A DNA stretch of 32,420 nt from CAZEVI01 sp964515615 (GCA_964515615.1 CAZEVI010000004.1:1-32420), one strand, 5' to 3'; counted from the stretch's first letter, positions 1 through 7,875 are shown. Made by a program: numbers and translations. The notes: generated from the sequence alone by a model not told the origin.

Positions 1-311
1 CTTTTGCCATGATCGACAACTTTCAGTGGATTTTCATTTTTGAAAAATTCTTCGCTCTCAATGGATTGGTTGATACGCGGTAAATTCTCCCAAACTACTC
101 TGCCAGAGCCGAGATTCAAATGGCCAACTTCGGAATTGCCAGATTCACCGGAAGTCAAGCCAACATCAATCCCAGAAGCGGTAATGGAAGTTTTTGGATA
201 AGTGCCATAAATCCAATCCAAATTTGGAGTTTTTGCTAAATAGGTAGCATTACCGTCAATCAACGGTGAAAGTCCCCATCCATCTAAAATAATAAGTAGA
301 ACTTTTTTCAA
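1..311 (-). CDS. gpmI: 2,3-bisphosphoglycerate-independent phosphoglycerate mutase, N-terminal part
   Basis: Partial gene that runs off the left edge; about 103 N-terminal residues are present. It would interconvert 3- and 2-phosphoglycerate in cytosolic glycolysis, a manganese-dependent reaction in this family. The start reads KKVLLIILDGWG, the alkaline-phosphatase-fold opening whose Asp binds metal. It is followed by SGNSEVGHLNLGSGR, which holds the serine that is transiently phosphorylated. The start is TTG at 309-311, because a purine-rich GGGAGGGG lies directly upstream and no ATG or GTG precedes the conserved beta strand. The gene is monocistronic as far as visible, with an extended -10 about 50 bases upstream. 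Family assignment is firm; only the C-terminal part is unseen. Confidence 0.93.
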   Translation of the reverse strand, partial: MKKVLLIILDGWGLSPLIDGNATYLAKTPNLDWIYGTYPKTSITASGIDVGLTSGESGNSEVGHLNLGSGRVVWENLPRINQSIESEEFFKNENPLKVVDHGK

Positions 312-362
312 ACCCCTCCCGGGCAGTGAAAATCCGACAGTTTAAATTAAATTTGCTGCTAA

Positions 363-371
363 ATTATCACA
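363..371 (-). promoter_or_regulatory. Extended -10 promoter for gpmI
   Basis: On the minus strand TGT is followed by GATAAT, an extended -10 element ending about 52 bases upstream of the gpmI TTG start. There is no good -35. The same TGn plus hexamer pattern recurs upstream of several other genes in this window. The rest of 312-519 is AT-rich and holds only a weak TGTCG/CGACA inverted repeat near 403-418. Confidence 0.4.
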
Positions 372-519
372 TACCAATTATGTTGAAAATATATCTTAAT
401 ATTTGTCGCATAACCGACACAAAAAGTACCGTTTACTTTATTTTTCAAAAGATAAACGATTGAAACATAACAGCCAAATTATACCACAATTAATCAAATA
501 ATATCCAAATATTGTCAGC

Positions 520-1095
520 TCAGGATTCAATTAGCGGCACAAAAACAAACCCTTGATGCCAAATAGTTTTTAGATTTTTTTTATCTTTTTCAATCTCGAA
601 AATAGTATTTTCAATTGGAATAATTAGTTTGCCGCCAACTTTTAATTGATCTAATATCTCTTTTGGAAATCGATCTGCTGACGCGCTAACTAAAATTCGA
701 TCATATGGCGCAAATTTCTCTAAACCGATTTTTCCACCAGCGATAAAAAATTCAGCATTATTAACTCCGATTCGCTGACAATTTTCTTGTCCAAATTTTT
801 TTAGTTCCGGAACTAATTCAACGGCATAAACCTTTCCTTTTGGCCCGACGATTTGTGATAACAGTGCCGTCGTCCAACCAGAGCCGGAACCGATATCGAG
901 AACTTTTTCTCCGGGTTTTGTGTCCAACCATTCTAACATCATCCGGACTGTTGTCGGCTGGCTGATTGTTTGACCAAATCCAATCGGCAGTGGAATATCC
1001 AAATCAGCCGAATTCTTATATTCCGGCAAAACAAAATTAGTTCGATCAATTTTCTGAAACGCCTCAATAATTAAATTATTTTTACCATGATTCAT
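520..1095 (-). CDS. pcm: Protein-L-isoaspartate O-methyltransferase (PCMT family)
   Basis: 191 residues, near the usual 200-215 length. Members transfer a methyl group from S-adenosylmethionine to L-isoaspartyl residues and so start the repair of aged proteins in the cytosol. The family signature GQTISQPTTV lies at residues 41-50. The Rossmann motif I VLDIGSGSGW at 65-74 binds SAM, followed by an acidic strand end (VYAVE). The GGKIGLEKFAPYDRILVSAS stretch matches the region around motifs II and III. The ATG at 1093-1095 is followed at once by the normal N-terminal helix. The gene lies just downstream of secA on the same strand but beyond the secA terminator, so it probably has its own weak promoter. 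Some small bacterial members act on other substrates, so exact substrate is inferred. Confidence 0.88.
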   Translation of the reverse strand: MNHGKNNLIIEAFQKIDRTNFVLPEYKNSADLDIPLPIGFGQTISQPTTVRMMLEWLDTKPGEKVLDIGSGSGWTTALLSQIVGPKGKVYAVELVPELKKFGQENCQRIGVNNAEFFIAGGKIGLEKFAPYDRILVSASADRFPKEILDQLKVGGKLIIPIENTIFEIEKDKKNLKTIWHQGFVFVPLIES

Positions 1096-1126
1096 GGTCT
1101 AGCCGCTATTTTCCACAGCATTTCTT

Positions 1127-1154
1127 ATTACAAGATATAGAAGTTAATGTTCAA
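1127..1154 (-). promoter_or_regulatory. Possible pcm promoter
   Basis: TTGAAC (1149-1154) and TGTAAT (1127-1132) are separated by 16 bases, downstream of the secA terminator and 32 bases upstream of the pcm ATG. Plausible but weak in AT-rich DNA. Confidence 0.3.
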
Positions 1155-1159
1155 GGCGT

Positions 1160-1191
1160 AAAAAGAAATGCTATTTTCCACAGCATTTCTT
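1160..1191 (-). terminator. Intrinsic terminator overlapping the secA stop codon
   Basis: A 10-bp stem (arms 1163-1172 and 1182-1191, AAGAAATGCT pairing with AGCATTTCTT) encloses a 9-base loop. On the minus strand it runs into five T residues. The left arm of the stem is inside the secA coding sequence, so the stop codon sits in the hairpin. Confidence 0.6.
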
Positions 1192-3930
1192 ATATTTTCT
1201 GCCACTTCCACACGGACAGGGATCGTTGCGCCCAATTTTTTCAGCCGATTTGATAGTAACTCCTGCACCATTCGAATTATCCATTCGGTCAAAAACAGTT
1301 TTCTTGCCCTCCGCAGCCAACGGCAAATGATGAGTGCCTTTTTGTCGAACAGTTGTTGTAATTCCGTCTGATTTTTGTTCATTGAAATTTGTGATTTGTT
1401 TGGAATTTGTTTCTTGGAAATTGGGATTTTCCAAATCACCCACACGATCTGGATCAGGCACCTCGTATTCCAATGGTCGCTTTTCCACTGGCGTCGGTTG
1501 CTGAGCTTGGACTTCGACATGAAAGATAGTTTTAATTACACCCGAATCGATCGCCGCCAACAAATCTTGAAACAAGCGATATGATTCTCGTTTGTAAGCA
1601 ACCAACGGATCTGTCTGAGCGTATCCTTGCAAGCCGATTCCCGTTCGCAACTCCTCCATTGTCGTTAAATGCTCTACCCAGAGCATATCGATTGTCCGCA
1701 GATAAACCGCTTGCTCAATTTGACGCATCATCTCCAAACCAAACTTTTTCTCTTTTTCCAAATATAATTGTTCAATCTCTTTTTTAATTGCTTCCGAATT
1801 TAATTCCCGCGGGGAGATGGTAAAAATCGTTTCAATTTCTGATTTGATTTTATCTGGCTCACTAACCAGCGCGGTAAAAATTTCATCAACTTCCTTGTTG
1901 GCAATTTGTAAAATTTCATTTTTTACTGCATCGTCTTTGTCATTTAGATTTTGGACATCACTTGACATTTGAGCTATGACATTTGAGCTTTCAAGAATCT
2001 TCCTTCGCCTCCCATAAACATATTTGCGATGCGAATTCATCACATCATCGTATTCAACCAAATGTTTGCGAATGTCAAAATTATGGCCTTCAACTTTTTT
2101 CTGCGCCGACTCGATCGAGCGAGAAATCATGCTGTTTTCAATCGGCATATCCTCCGGTAGCCCCAATCGTTCCATAATATTTTTCAGACGATCACCGCCA
2201 AAAATCCGCATTAAATCGTCTTCCATCGAAACATAGAATTGAGATGATCCCGGATCACCCTGGCGACCGGCACGACCTCGAAGCTGGTTGTCAATTCGCC
2301 GCGATTCATGGCGCTCAGTTCCAATAACGTGAAGTCCGCCCAATTTTGCCACGCCTTCACCGAGTTTAATATCAGTTCCACGGCCGGCCATATTAGTAGC
2401 AACGGTAACCGCTCCGGGTTGGCCAGCTTTGGAAATAATTTTTGCTTCGCGAGCATGATTTTTGGCGTTTAAGATTTCGTGTTTAATTCCAGCTTTCTTC
2501 AAATATTTAGAAAGATATTCGTTTTTTTCAACCGAAACCGTACCACAAAGAACCGGCTGGCCTTTATCTTGCCGCTCTTTAATATCCGCGACTACCGCTT
2601 CAATTTTGCCAGCAAAAGTTTTGTAAATTTTGTCGCCGGCGTCGTGGCGAACCATCGGCTTGTTGGTTGGAATTTCGGTAACATCAAGCTTATAAATTTT
2701 ATAAAACTCCTCAGCCTCCGTTGCCGCCGTTCCAGTCATGCCAGCAAGTTTATGGTACAAGCGGAAAAGATTTTGAAATGAAATCGTCGCCATTGTTTGC
2801 GATTCGCGTTTAACTTCAACATTTTCTTTGGCTTCTATCGCCTGATGTAAGCCTTCCGAATATCGCCGACCGGGCATTAGACGGCCGGTAAATTCGTCAA
2901 CAATAATTATCTCTCCATCTTTGACGACATAATCTTTATTCTTTTTGAATAATGCATGAGCTTTGAGCGCTTCTTCCAAGTGATGAACCAACTCAATTGT
3001 TGCCGCATCATAAACATTAGCGATTCCCAGCATTCGTTCAATTTTTTTAATTCCCTCGTCGGTAATCATGACCGCCCGATCTTTTTCATCAACCACATAA
3101 TCTTCCTCAACTTTCAAGCGGGGGACAAGAGCAGCAAATTTTTGGTAAAGCGATGCCGACTCCTCTGCCGGCGCTGAAATAATCAATGGAGTTCGAGCTT
3201 CATCAATTAAAATTGAGTCAACTTCATCGATAATGGCATAGTTTAATTCCCGCTGGACGCAATGTTGCAACGACGGCACCATATTGTCGCGCAGATAATC
3301 GAAGCCAAATTCGTTATTGGTGCCGTAAGTAATGTCGCAATCGTAGGCCTCTTTGCGCGAACAAGCAACGAGATTTGAGCCATCGACCTCGGAGTAATGT
3401 TTATAATCTTTATTTTTTTCAAATTTGTAAGAAAGTTGTTGATTTTGGATGATGCCGGTCGAAAGGCCGAGAAAATTATAAATTTCTCCCATGCCCTCGC
3501 CCTGGCTTTTGGAGAGATAATCATTAACGGTAACCAAATGAGCGCCGCGTCCGGAAAGCGCGTTGAGGTAAAGCGGCAAAGTCGCAACCAATGTTTTTCC
3601 TTCACCGGTTTTCATTTCGGCGATCTGGCCGGAGTGAAGCACCACCCCACCGATTAGCTGAACATCGAAGTGTCGCTCACCCCAAACCCGACGCGATGTT
3701 TCTCGCACAATGGCGAAGGCTTCGGGCATAATTTCCTCAATAATTAGATTTTGATCTTCGAAAGTTTTGTCTTTTAATCTCACCTTATATTTTGAGGTAT
3801 ATTCTCTTAGCTCTTTGTCAGACTTTTTTTTAATCTCCGCTTCGAGAAAATTAACCGAATCCGAAAAATGGCGGTAACGTGATATTACCTTTGACTGCGA
3901 ATCGGAAAAAAATTTGGAAAATATAGACAT
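1171..3930 (-). CDS. secA: Preprotein translocase ATPase SecA
   Basis: 919 residues, full length for the family (about 840-950). SecA is the ATP-driven motor that pushes unfolded preproteins through the SecYEG channel at the inner face of the membrane. NBD1 carries the Walker A motif GEGKT at residues 109-113 and the Walker B motif DEVD at 235-238. The preprotein-crosslinking and NBD2 regions follow, with GRGTDIKLGEGV and the arginine-rich QLRGRAGRQGDPGSSQF motif VI. A helical scaffold and wing come next. The C-terminus ends in a zinc-binding SEC-C motif (Cys905, Cys907, Cys916, Cys917) that in other species contacts SecB and ribosomes. ATG at 3928-3930 gives the normal N-terminal amphipathic helix; no Shine-Dalgarno is visible. 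It is a single-gene unit with a strong promoter and a terminator. Confidence 0.97.
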   Translation of the reverse strand: MSIFSKFFSDSQSKVISRYRHFSDSVNFLEAEIKKKSDKELREYTSKYKVRLKDKTFEDQNLIIEEIMPEAFAIVRETSRRVWGERHFDVQLIGGVVLHSGQIAEMKTGEGKTLVATLPLYLNALSGRGAHLVTVNDYLSKSQGEGMGEIYNFLGLSTGIIQNQQLSYKFEKNKDYKHYSEVDGSNLVACSRKEAYDCDITYGTNNEFGFDYLRDNMVPSLQHCVQRELNYAIIDEVDSILIDEARTPLIISAPAEESASLYQKFAALVPRLKVEEDYVVDEKDRAVMITDEGIKKIERMLGIANVYDAATIELVHHLEEALKAHALFKKNKDYVVKDGEIIIVDEFTGRLMPGRRYSEGLHQAIEAKENVEVKRESQTMATISFQNLFRLYHKLAGMTGTAATEAEEFYKIYKLDVTEIPTNKPMVRHDAGDKIYKTFAGKIEAVVADIKERQDKGQPVLCGTVSVEKNEYLSKYLKKAGIKHEILNAKNHAREAKIISKAGQPGAVTVATNMAGRGTDIKLGEGVAKLGGLHVIGTERHESRRIDNQLRGRAGRQGDPGSSQFYVSMEDDLMRIFGGDRLKNIMERLGLPEDMPIENSMISRSIESAQKKVEGHNFDIRKHLVEYDDVMNSHRKYVYGRRRKILESSNVIAQMSSDVQNLNDKDDAVKNEILQIANKEVDEIFTALVSEPDKIKSEIETIFTISPRELNSEAIKKEIEQLYLEKEKKFGLEMMRQIEQAVYLRTIDMLWVEHLTTMEELRTGIGLQGYAQTDPLVAYKRESYRLFQDLLAAIDSGVIKTIFHVEVQAQQPTPVEKRPLEYEVPDPDRVGDLENPNFQETNSKQITNFNEQKSDGITTTVRQKGTHHLPLAAEGKKTVFDRMDNSNGAGVTIKSAEKIGRNDPCPCGSGRKYKKCCGK

Positions 3931-4020
3931 AAAAATGTAGCTACAATGATGCTTAAATTGGTTAATCGCCGATAAATGACAAAATTTTTATTTCTGGTTA
4001 GCACTCTAATCAATGATTTA

Positions 4021-4049
4021 ATTCTAGCATAAAAAGTCGCTTTTTTCAA
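4021..4049 (-). promoter_or_regulatory. secA promoter
   Basis: Minus strand: TTGAAA (4044-4049), a 17-base spacer, then TAGAAT (4021-4026) preceded by TGC. Expected transcript start is near 4014, giving a leader of about 84 bases. It is arranged back to back with a plus-strand promoter whose -35 begins at 4060. Confidence 0.75.
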
Positions 4050-4059
4050 TGCTTGGCAG

Positions 4060-4089
4060 TTGACAAAACACGATAATATATGCTACCCT
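4060..4089 (+). promoter_or_regulatory. Plus-strand promoter divergent from secA
   Basis: Perfect TTGACA at 4060-4065. An extended -10, TGC plus TACCCT, sits at 4081-4089 with an 18-base spacer. The -10 hexamer is poor but the extension and -35 are good. It would drive the unit that ends in the terminator at 4462-4486. Confidence 0.5.
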
Positions 4090-4119
4090 CAAAATGCTTT
4101 TAAAATGAACTGATGAAAA

Positions 4120-4460
4120 ATGTCAAACGGATACCCCGTCATTTTTGAAACGCGACATAATTTGATCTCTGATCTCTTTTGGGATTGCTTTGAACACTTG
4201 GCCTCCTCTATTTTTATTATTTCGGAGATAGAGACTTTTTGTCTAGTTTTTGGGGTACCTGCCGAAAAGATGCTAGGGTTGTCGCAGAAGCAATTTCCAG
4301 AATCAAAGCAAAACATCAAAATCAAATTGCAGAAATTCATGAACTGCAGGGAAAAATTGAGAATGGAAATGCAATTACTGGCACAGGCAAAATTGTAGAC
4401 ACAGTCGGCTATTTAATCATCTTTACACCAAAACACGATTCACAAAACGAATTAAACTAA
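4120..4460 (+). pseudogene. Unrecognised plus-strand gene, possibly frameshifted
   Basis: Between a divergent promoter and a strong plus-strand terminator lie two overlapping open frames. One starts at ATG 4120 (MSNGYPVIFETRHNL...) and runs to 4398. The other is open from 4194 with a TTG at 4239 and ends at TAA 4458-4460, just before the terminator. The C-terminal part of the second frame looks coding: it is charged and helical (AEAISRIKAKHQNQ), then turns into GNAITGTGKIVDTVGYLIIF. Joining the two frames near 4195-4235 would give one protein of about 113 residues, so one frameshift is possible. GGAG at 4224-4227 could also serve the TTG. I recognise no family. An untranslated RNA of about 390 bases is the alternative. 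Confidence 0.3.
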
Positions 4461-4461
4461 T

Positions 4462-4486
4462 AGCGACCACTTTGGTCGCTTTTTTA
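4462..4486 (+). terminator. Intrinsic terminator of the plus-strand unit
   Basis: A seven-base-pair stem, AGCGACC (4462-4468) with GGTCGCT (4474-4480), a five-base loop and a run of six T. There is no T run on the minus strand, so it acts only on plus-strand transcripts. It starts two bases after the TAA at 4458-4460. Confidence 0.87.
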
Positions 4487-4514
4487 TTTATTAGTTTTGG
4501 TCGTTACGAAAAAA

Positions 4515-4572
4515 AGCAGAGAAACAATCTAGATTGCTTCTTTGCCAGTGGCGGATCGCAATGACGATACAT
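4515..4572. repeat. REP-like intergenic repeat fragment
   Basis: On the minus strand this reads CATTGCGA, about 20 variable bases, then GAAGCAATCTAGATT. A related fragment with CATTGCGAG and AACAATCTCTATT lies at 24209-24245 on the plus strand. It also holds the self-complementary AATCTAGATT. A small inverted repeat (AATGAC/GTCATT) at 4559-4578 abuts the hpf stop. Confidence 0.5.
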
Positions 4573-4574
4573 TG

Positions 4575-4952
4575 TCATTTTTTCCGACGGAATTTTTTCA
4601 AAATCCCAAAAACCTTGTCCCCGCGTTGACCAGCTTTGCGAGTTTTTTGAATTTCCTTTTTGTGTTGGTCACGAACTTGACGGTCAACTGATTTGAGAGC
4701 GTTGGTAAAAGCTTTCATAATGTTATTCTTTTTTTCTTCGATATGAATGTTGTAATGCTCCGAACGAACATTAACCTTTACAGTTTGAGTCACACCATCT
4801 TTGTTTGGCCCGGAATCATCAATTAAATGAACCTCAACCGAAACCGGAGATTCATGTTTTAAATATTTTTTTAATCGACTAATCTTTTTCTCAATGTAAC
4901 TTTTCTGACGGGCCGTAATGATTACATCTTTGGCCACGACGTTAATTTGCAC
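4575..4952 (-). CDS. hpf: Ribosome hibernation-promoting factor / RaiA family protein
   Basis: 125 residues, the short or intermediate form without the extra C-terminal dimerisation domain of long HPF. The family binds the 30S decoding channel where tRNA and mRNA sit and silences ribosomes in slow growth. The beta-alpha-beta-beta-beta-alpha fold is visible: MQINVVAKDVIITARQK, an amphipathic helix with KKISRLKKYLK, two strands ending in NIHIEEKKNN, and helix MKAFTNALKSVDRQVRDQ. The last 25 residues are very basic (FGILKKFRRKK), fitting rRNA contact. The start is GTG at 4950-4952, set by a perfect AGGAGG (4958-4963) five bases upstream. It follows lysS and serS in the same direction. Confidence 0.9.
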   Translation of the reverse strand: MQINVVAKDVIITARQKSYIEKKISRLKKYLKHESPVSVEVHLIDDSGPNKDGVTQTVKVNVRSEHYNIHIEEKKNNIMKAFTNALKSVDRQVRDQHKKEIQKTRKAGQRGDKVFGILKKFRRKK

Positions 4953-4957
4953 TTTAA

Positions 4958-4963
4958 CCTCCT
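4958..4963 (-). promoter_or_regulatory. Shine-Dalgarno deciding the hpf GTG start
   Basis: AGGAGG on the minus strand with a five-base spacer to GTG. It is one of the few perfect Shine-Dalgarno sites in the window; several neighbours have none. Confidence 0.8.
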
Positions 4964-4990
4964 ATATTAACTAATAATTAATAACTAATA

Positions 4991-5046
4991 GTAAATAACT
5001 TCAATTTTTAACTAATTAACTAATTCGTTATGATTATTCGTTATTA
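4991..5046. repeat. AT-rich intergenic repeat, copy 1 (downstream of serS)
   Basis: About 56 bases share the pattern AATAACTT, TTTTTAACTAATTAACTA and TTATTCGTTATTA with copy 2 at 6359-6414. Both copies lie just after an aminoacyl-tRNA synthetase gene and both are preceded by AACTAATAG. Confidence 0.65.
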
Positions 5047-5062
5047 GTTTTTTAGTTATACA

Positions 5063-6322
5063 TTATCTTTTAATTTCCTTGAAATTAAGAAATTTGTGCA
5101 GCACCTCGGGGATTTTAATGCTGCCATCTTTTTGCTGACCATTTTCCATAATTGCAATCAGCATTCGGCCAATAGCGATTGCTGTTCCGTTTAATGTGTG
5201 CAATGGCGACACTTTGCCGTCTTTATCTCGAAAGCGGATATTTAATCGCCTTGCCTGAAAATCGCTGCAATTTGAACAGGAATGAGTTTCGCGATATTGA
5301 TTTTGCCCCGGCATCCAAGTTTCAATGTCATATTTTTTGACCGCCGGAGCGCCTAAATCGCCGGCACAAATATCGATAATTTGATAGGGGAGACCAAGAC
5401 CGGAGACAATTTTCTCTTCTAATGAAACTAAATATTCATGCTCTTTTTCCGAATCTTTCGGCGTGCAAAAGGAAAACATTTCTATCTTATCAAATTGATG
5501 AGCGCGTAAAATCCCCCGAACATCCTTGCCATGACTTCCGGCTTCGCGGCGGAAGCAGCTTGAAAACCCAGTATATCGCAAAGGAAGATTTTTTTCATCA
5601 ACAATTTCTCCGCTGTGATATCCGGCTAGTGGCTGTTCGGAGGTTCCAGCCAAAAAGAGATCGTCTTGAGTTTTATAAATTTCGTCCTCACCGGCCGGCA
5701 GATAACCGGCACCAGTCATTGTTTCACGATTAAGTAAAATTGGCGGAATCATCGGAGTAAATTTTTCTGCGGTTAAAATTTCCAATGCATATTGAATTAG
5801 AGCAAATTCTAATTGTACCAATTCATTTTTCAAAAAATAAAATCGTGATCCGGAAATTTTTCCGGCTCTTTCAATGTCGATTAGATCCAATTTTTCGCCA
5901 AGCTCAACGTGATCTTGTGGTTTAAATGAAAATTTTGGCAACTCTCCGACAGTACGATTAACCTTGTTGTCTTTGTCAGATGCGCCATCCATGACATCGT
6001 CGGCCGGTGGATTTGGAATTGCCAGCATTATTTCGGTAAACTCTTTTTGCGCCTGATCAGTTTCCGGTTTCAAATCTTTGACTTTTGCTGACCAAGAGCT
6101 AGCTTCGTTTATAGCATCTATTTTTTGCTGACCGTGGAATTTGGCAATATCTTTCGAATACTTATTCAGTTCTGATTGCGCCCGCTCCAATTCAGACAAT
6201 ACTCGACGGCGGTTGCGATCGATTAAAATTACTTCATCGATCAGTGCCGGATCGGCACCTTTTCTGGCAATGGCTTTTTTAATTTCCTCAGTTTTAGTTC
6301 TAATTTGTTCAATATCTAACAT
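5063..6322 (-). CDS. serS: Seryl-tRNA synthetase
   Basis: 419 residues, normal for bacterial class II SerRS. It charges tRNA-Ser, and tRNA-Sec where present, with serine in the cytosol. Residues 1-105 form the long antiparallel coiled-coil arm that grips the tRNA variable loop. The catalytic core follows: the TSEQ loop at 227-230 that recognises serine, class II motif 2 (FRREAGSHGKDVRG) around 257-270, and motif 3 (LNGTAIAIGR) near 378-388, which binds ATP. ATG at 6320-6322 is preceded by GGAG four bases upstream. It lies between lysS and hpf in one direction with about 80-110 base AT-rich gaps. Nothing is missing from the active site. Confidence 0.96.
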   Translation of the reverse strand: MLDIEQIRTKTEEIKKAIARKGADPALIDEVILIDRNRRRVLSELERAQSELNKYSKDIAKFHGQQKIDAINEASSWSAKVKDLKPETDQAQKEFTEIMLAIPNPPADDVMDGASDKDNKVNRTVGELPKFSFKPQDHVELGEKLDLIDIERAGKISGSRFYFLKNELVQLEFALIQYALEILTAEKFTPMIPPILLNRETMTGAGYLPAGEDEIYKTQDDLFLAGTSEQPLAGYHSGEIVDEKNLPLRYTGFSSCFRREAGSHGKDVRGILRAHQFDKIEMFSFCTPKDSEKEHEYLVSLEEKIVSGLGLPYQIIDICAGDLGAPAVKKYDIETWMPGQNQYRETHSCSNCSDFQARRLNIRFRDKDGKVSPLHTLNGTAIAIGRMLIAIMENGQQKDGSIKIPEVLHKFLNFKEIKR

Positions 6323-6358
6323 TTGACTCCTGGTCTAACTAATAGTTTATGACGAACA

Positions 6359-6414
6359 GTGAATAACTTTAACTTTTTAACTAATTAACTATTTGGTTGT
6401 AGTTATTCGTTATT
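6359..6414. repeat. AT-rich intergenic repeat, copy 2 (3' end of lysS)
   Basis: Second copy of the 56-base element, overlapping the last codons and TAA stop of lysS. The ends form an inverted repeat, GAATAACT (6361-6368) with AGTTATTC (6401-6408), so the lysS mRNA could end in a weak hairpin. Confidence 0.65.
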
Positions 6415-7770
6415 ATCTGGTTTCATAAATGGAAAGAATAAAATTTCACGAAGTGTTTTTGATCCAGTTAGCAGCATAACCATTCTGTCAATTCCCATTC
6501 CCCAACCGGCGGTTGGTGGCATACCATATTCCAAAGCTTTAATAAAATCTTCGTCGTATGGGTGCTTTTCACCATCTTCTTTTCTTTCTATTTGCTCTTC
6601 AAATCGCTTTTTCTGATCAATCGGATCATTTAGTTCTGAGAATGCGTTGACGACTTCCAAGCCACCTAAAATCAGCTGGAAGCGTTCAACGGTTTTCTCG
6701 TCCTTTCTTTTCGCTAGTGGTGATATTCCAATTGGATGGTCAATAATAAAGGTTGGCTCGATAATTTTTCGAACAGCGTTTTTGAAAGTTTCATCGGTGT
6801 TTTTGCCATCAGTAATATCGTTAAATGTAATTCTCGGGAACTTCTTGTTAAAATCTACTTTTTTGCCGCTGATTTCAATTTCGGTTTTGCCAAAAACCTG
6901 ACTAACCACATTTCGGAGCAACTCTTCAGTAAATTTCATCAGCTTTTCATAGTCAGTATATGCCCAGTAAAATTCCAAATTAGTAAATTCCGGATTGTGC
7001 GTTGCGTCAACACCTTCATTGCGGAAACAATGGGCAAATTCAAATACTTTTTCAAAACCTCCAACAACCAAACGCTTTAAATATAATTCCGGAGCAATTC
7101 TCAAGAAAACATCTCGATCATAGACATTGTAATGGGTAATGAATGGTTTGGCAACAGCACCACCGGCAATCGGTTGAAGTGTTGGGGTATCAACTTCCAG
7201 AAAACCATTTTTAGTTAAGAAATTTCTTAGAGCGGCGATAATTTTTGATCGCTTGTAAAATAATTCTTTTACTTTTGGATTAACAATCAAATCAACATAA
7301 CGTTGTCGGTAGCGGGTTTCAACGTCAGTTAAGCCATGCCATTTTTCCGGCAGAGGACGCAACGACTTAGTTAAAAGTTTAAATGATAAAACTTTCAAAG
7401 TATATTCGCCGGCTTTGGTAATAAACAATTTTCCCTCGACTTGAATAAAATCACCAACATCGAATAAATCGATTAGTTGATAATCGTTGCCTAAATTGTC
7501 GGATTTGAACAAAAGTTGAAGTTTACCACTCTCATCAACCAAATCAGCAAAGATGATTGCGCCATGTCCGCGCATTGCTGTAATTCTGCCAGCTAGTTTT
7601 AATTCCTCCGCACCGGCGACAAATTCGTCCTTGGATGCCAAAATTTTCTCTACAATATAATTTCGCTCCAATTTCGCCGGATAAGTTTCAACACCTAATC
7701 CCTCGAGCTTGGCTCGCTTATCTTTGCGCGATTTGATTAGGTCTTCTTCAGTTTTTCCAAGTTCTGCCAT
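6403..7770 (-). CDS. lysS: Lysyl-tRNA synthetase, class II
   Basis: 455 residues from the chosen start, slightly short for the family (about 490-510). It activates lysine and loads tRNA-Lys. An N-terminal OB-fold (LAGRITAMRGHGAIIFADL) that binds the anticodon is followed by the class II core. Motif 2 (FRNEGVDATHNPEF) lies near residues 249-262. The lysine-pocket stretch LEVVNAFSELND and motif 3 (GWGMGIDRMVMLL) come near the C-terminus. An earlier in-frame ATG exists at 7783-7785, but it lies inside a repeat fragment. The ATG at 7768-7770 has AAGGTGG four bases upstream and begins the conserved helix, so I take that one. It ends inside the AT-rich repeat copy 2. Confidence 0.95.
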   Translation of the reverse strand: MAELGKTEEDLIKSRKDKRAKLEGLGVETYPAKLERNYIVEKILASKDEFVAGAEELKLAGRITAMRGHGAIIFADLVDESGKLQLLFKSDNLGNDYQLIDLFDVGDFIQVEGKLFITKAGEYTLKVLSFKLLTKSLRPLPEKWHGLTDVETRYRQRYVDLIVNPKVKELFYKRSKIIAALRNFLTKNGFLEVDTPTLQPIAGGAVAKPFITHYNVYDRDVFLRIAPELYLKRLVVGGFEKVFEFAHCFRNEGVDATHNPEFTNLEFYWAYTDYEKLMKFTEELLRNVVSQVFGKTEIEISGKKVDFNKKFPRITFNDITDGKNTDETFKNAVRKIIEPTFIIDHPIGISPLAKRKDEKTVERFQLILGGLEVVNAFSELNDPIDQKKRFEEQIERKEDGEKHPYDEDFIKALEYGMPPTAGWGMGIDRMVMLLTGSKTLREILFFPFMKPDNNE

Positions 7771-7773
7771 TTT

Positions 7774-7780
7774 CCACCTT
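7774..7780 (-). promoter_or_regulatory. Shine-Dalgarno deciding the lysS start
   Basis: AAGGTGG on the minus strand sits three bases before the ATG at 7768-7770 and would be internal to the coding region if the upstream ATG at 7785 were used. Confidence 0.6.
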
Positions 7781-7850
7781 GCCATTCCCGCAAAGGCGAG
7801 AATCTACTTAATGTTTTTGTTATCCTGAACTTGTTTCAGGATCTCGAATT
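7781..7850. repeat. Repeat fragments upstream of lysS
   Basis: Two intergenic repeat-like stretches lie side by side: CATTCCCGCAAAGGCGAGAATC at 7782-7803, and a hairpin formed by ATCCTGAA (7822-7829) and TTCAGGAT (7835-7842). Both resemble intergenic repeats common in many bacterial genomes. Neither has a T run on either strand, so neither looks like a terminator. Confidence 0.45.
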
Positions 7851-7866
7851 TCTTCTTCCTTATTTG

Positions 7867-7875
7867 ATACTAGCA
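7867..7875 (-). promoter_or_regulatory. Extended -10 promoter for lysS
   Basis: Minus strand TGC followed by TAGTAT, about 97 bases upstream of the chosen lysS start. No clear -35. It fits the extended -10 pattern of the window. Confidence 0.4.

Larger units (their letters stand above)
1105..1193. repeat. 24-bp direct repeat of the secA 3' tail
   Basis: Two exact 24-base copies, at 1105-1128 and 1170-1193, start 65 bases apart. The right copy encodes the last residues of SecA (YKKCCGK) and its stop codon. The left copy lies in the leader of pcm and is not in a gene. It looks like a local duplication of the end of secA. Confidence 0.85.

Noticed and set aside
3998..4006. TTAGCACTC resembling half of a CIRCE (HrcA) operator near secA
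   Set aside because: The second half GAGTGCTAA is absent at the required nine-base spacing.
4089..4340. 83-residue minus-strand frame opposite the plus-strand unit
   Set aside because: It has no ribosome binding site, and the promoter and terminator signals here belong to the plus strand.
4090..4486. tmRNA or RNase P RNA in the plus-strand unit
   Set aside because: No tRNA-like ends, no T-loop and no conserved RNase P core such as GAGGAAAGTCC are visible.
7771..7785. Upstream ATG for lysS (five extra residues)
   Set aside because: It lies in a repeat fragment, has no ribosome binding site, and the next ATG has AAGGTGG just before it.
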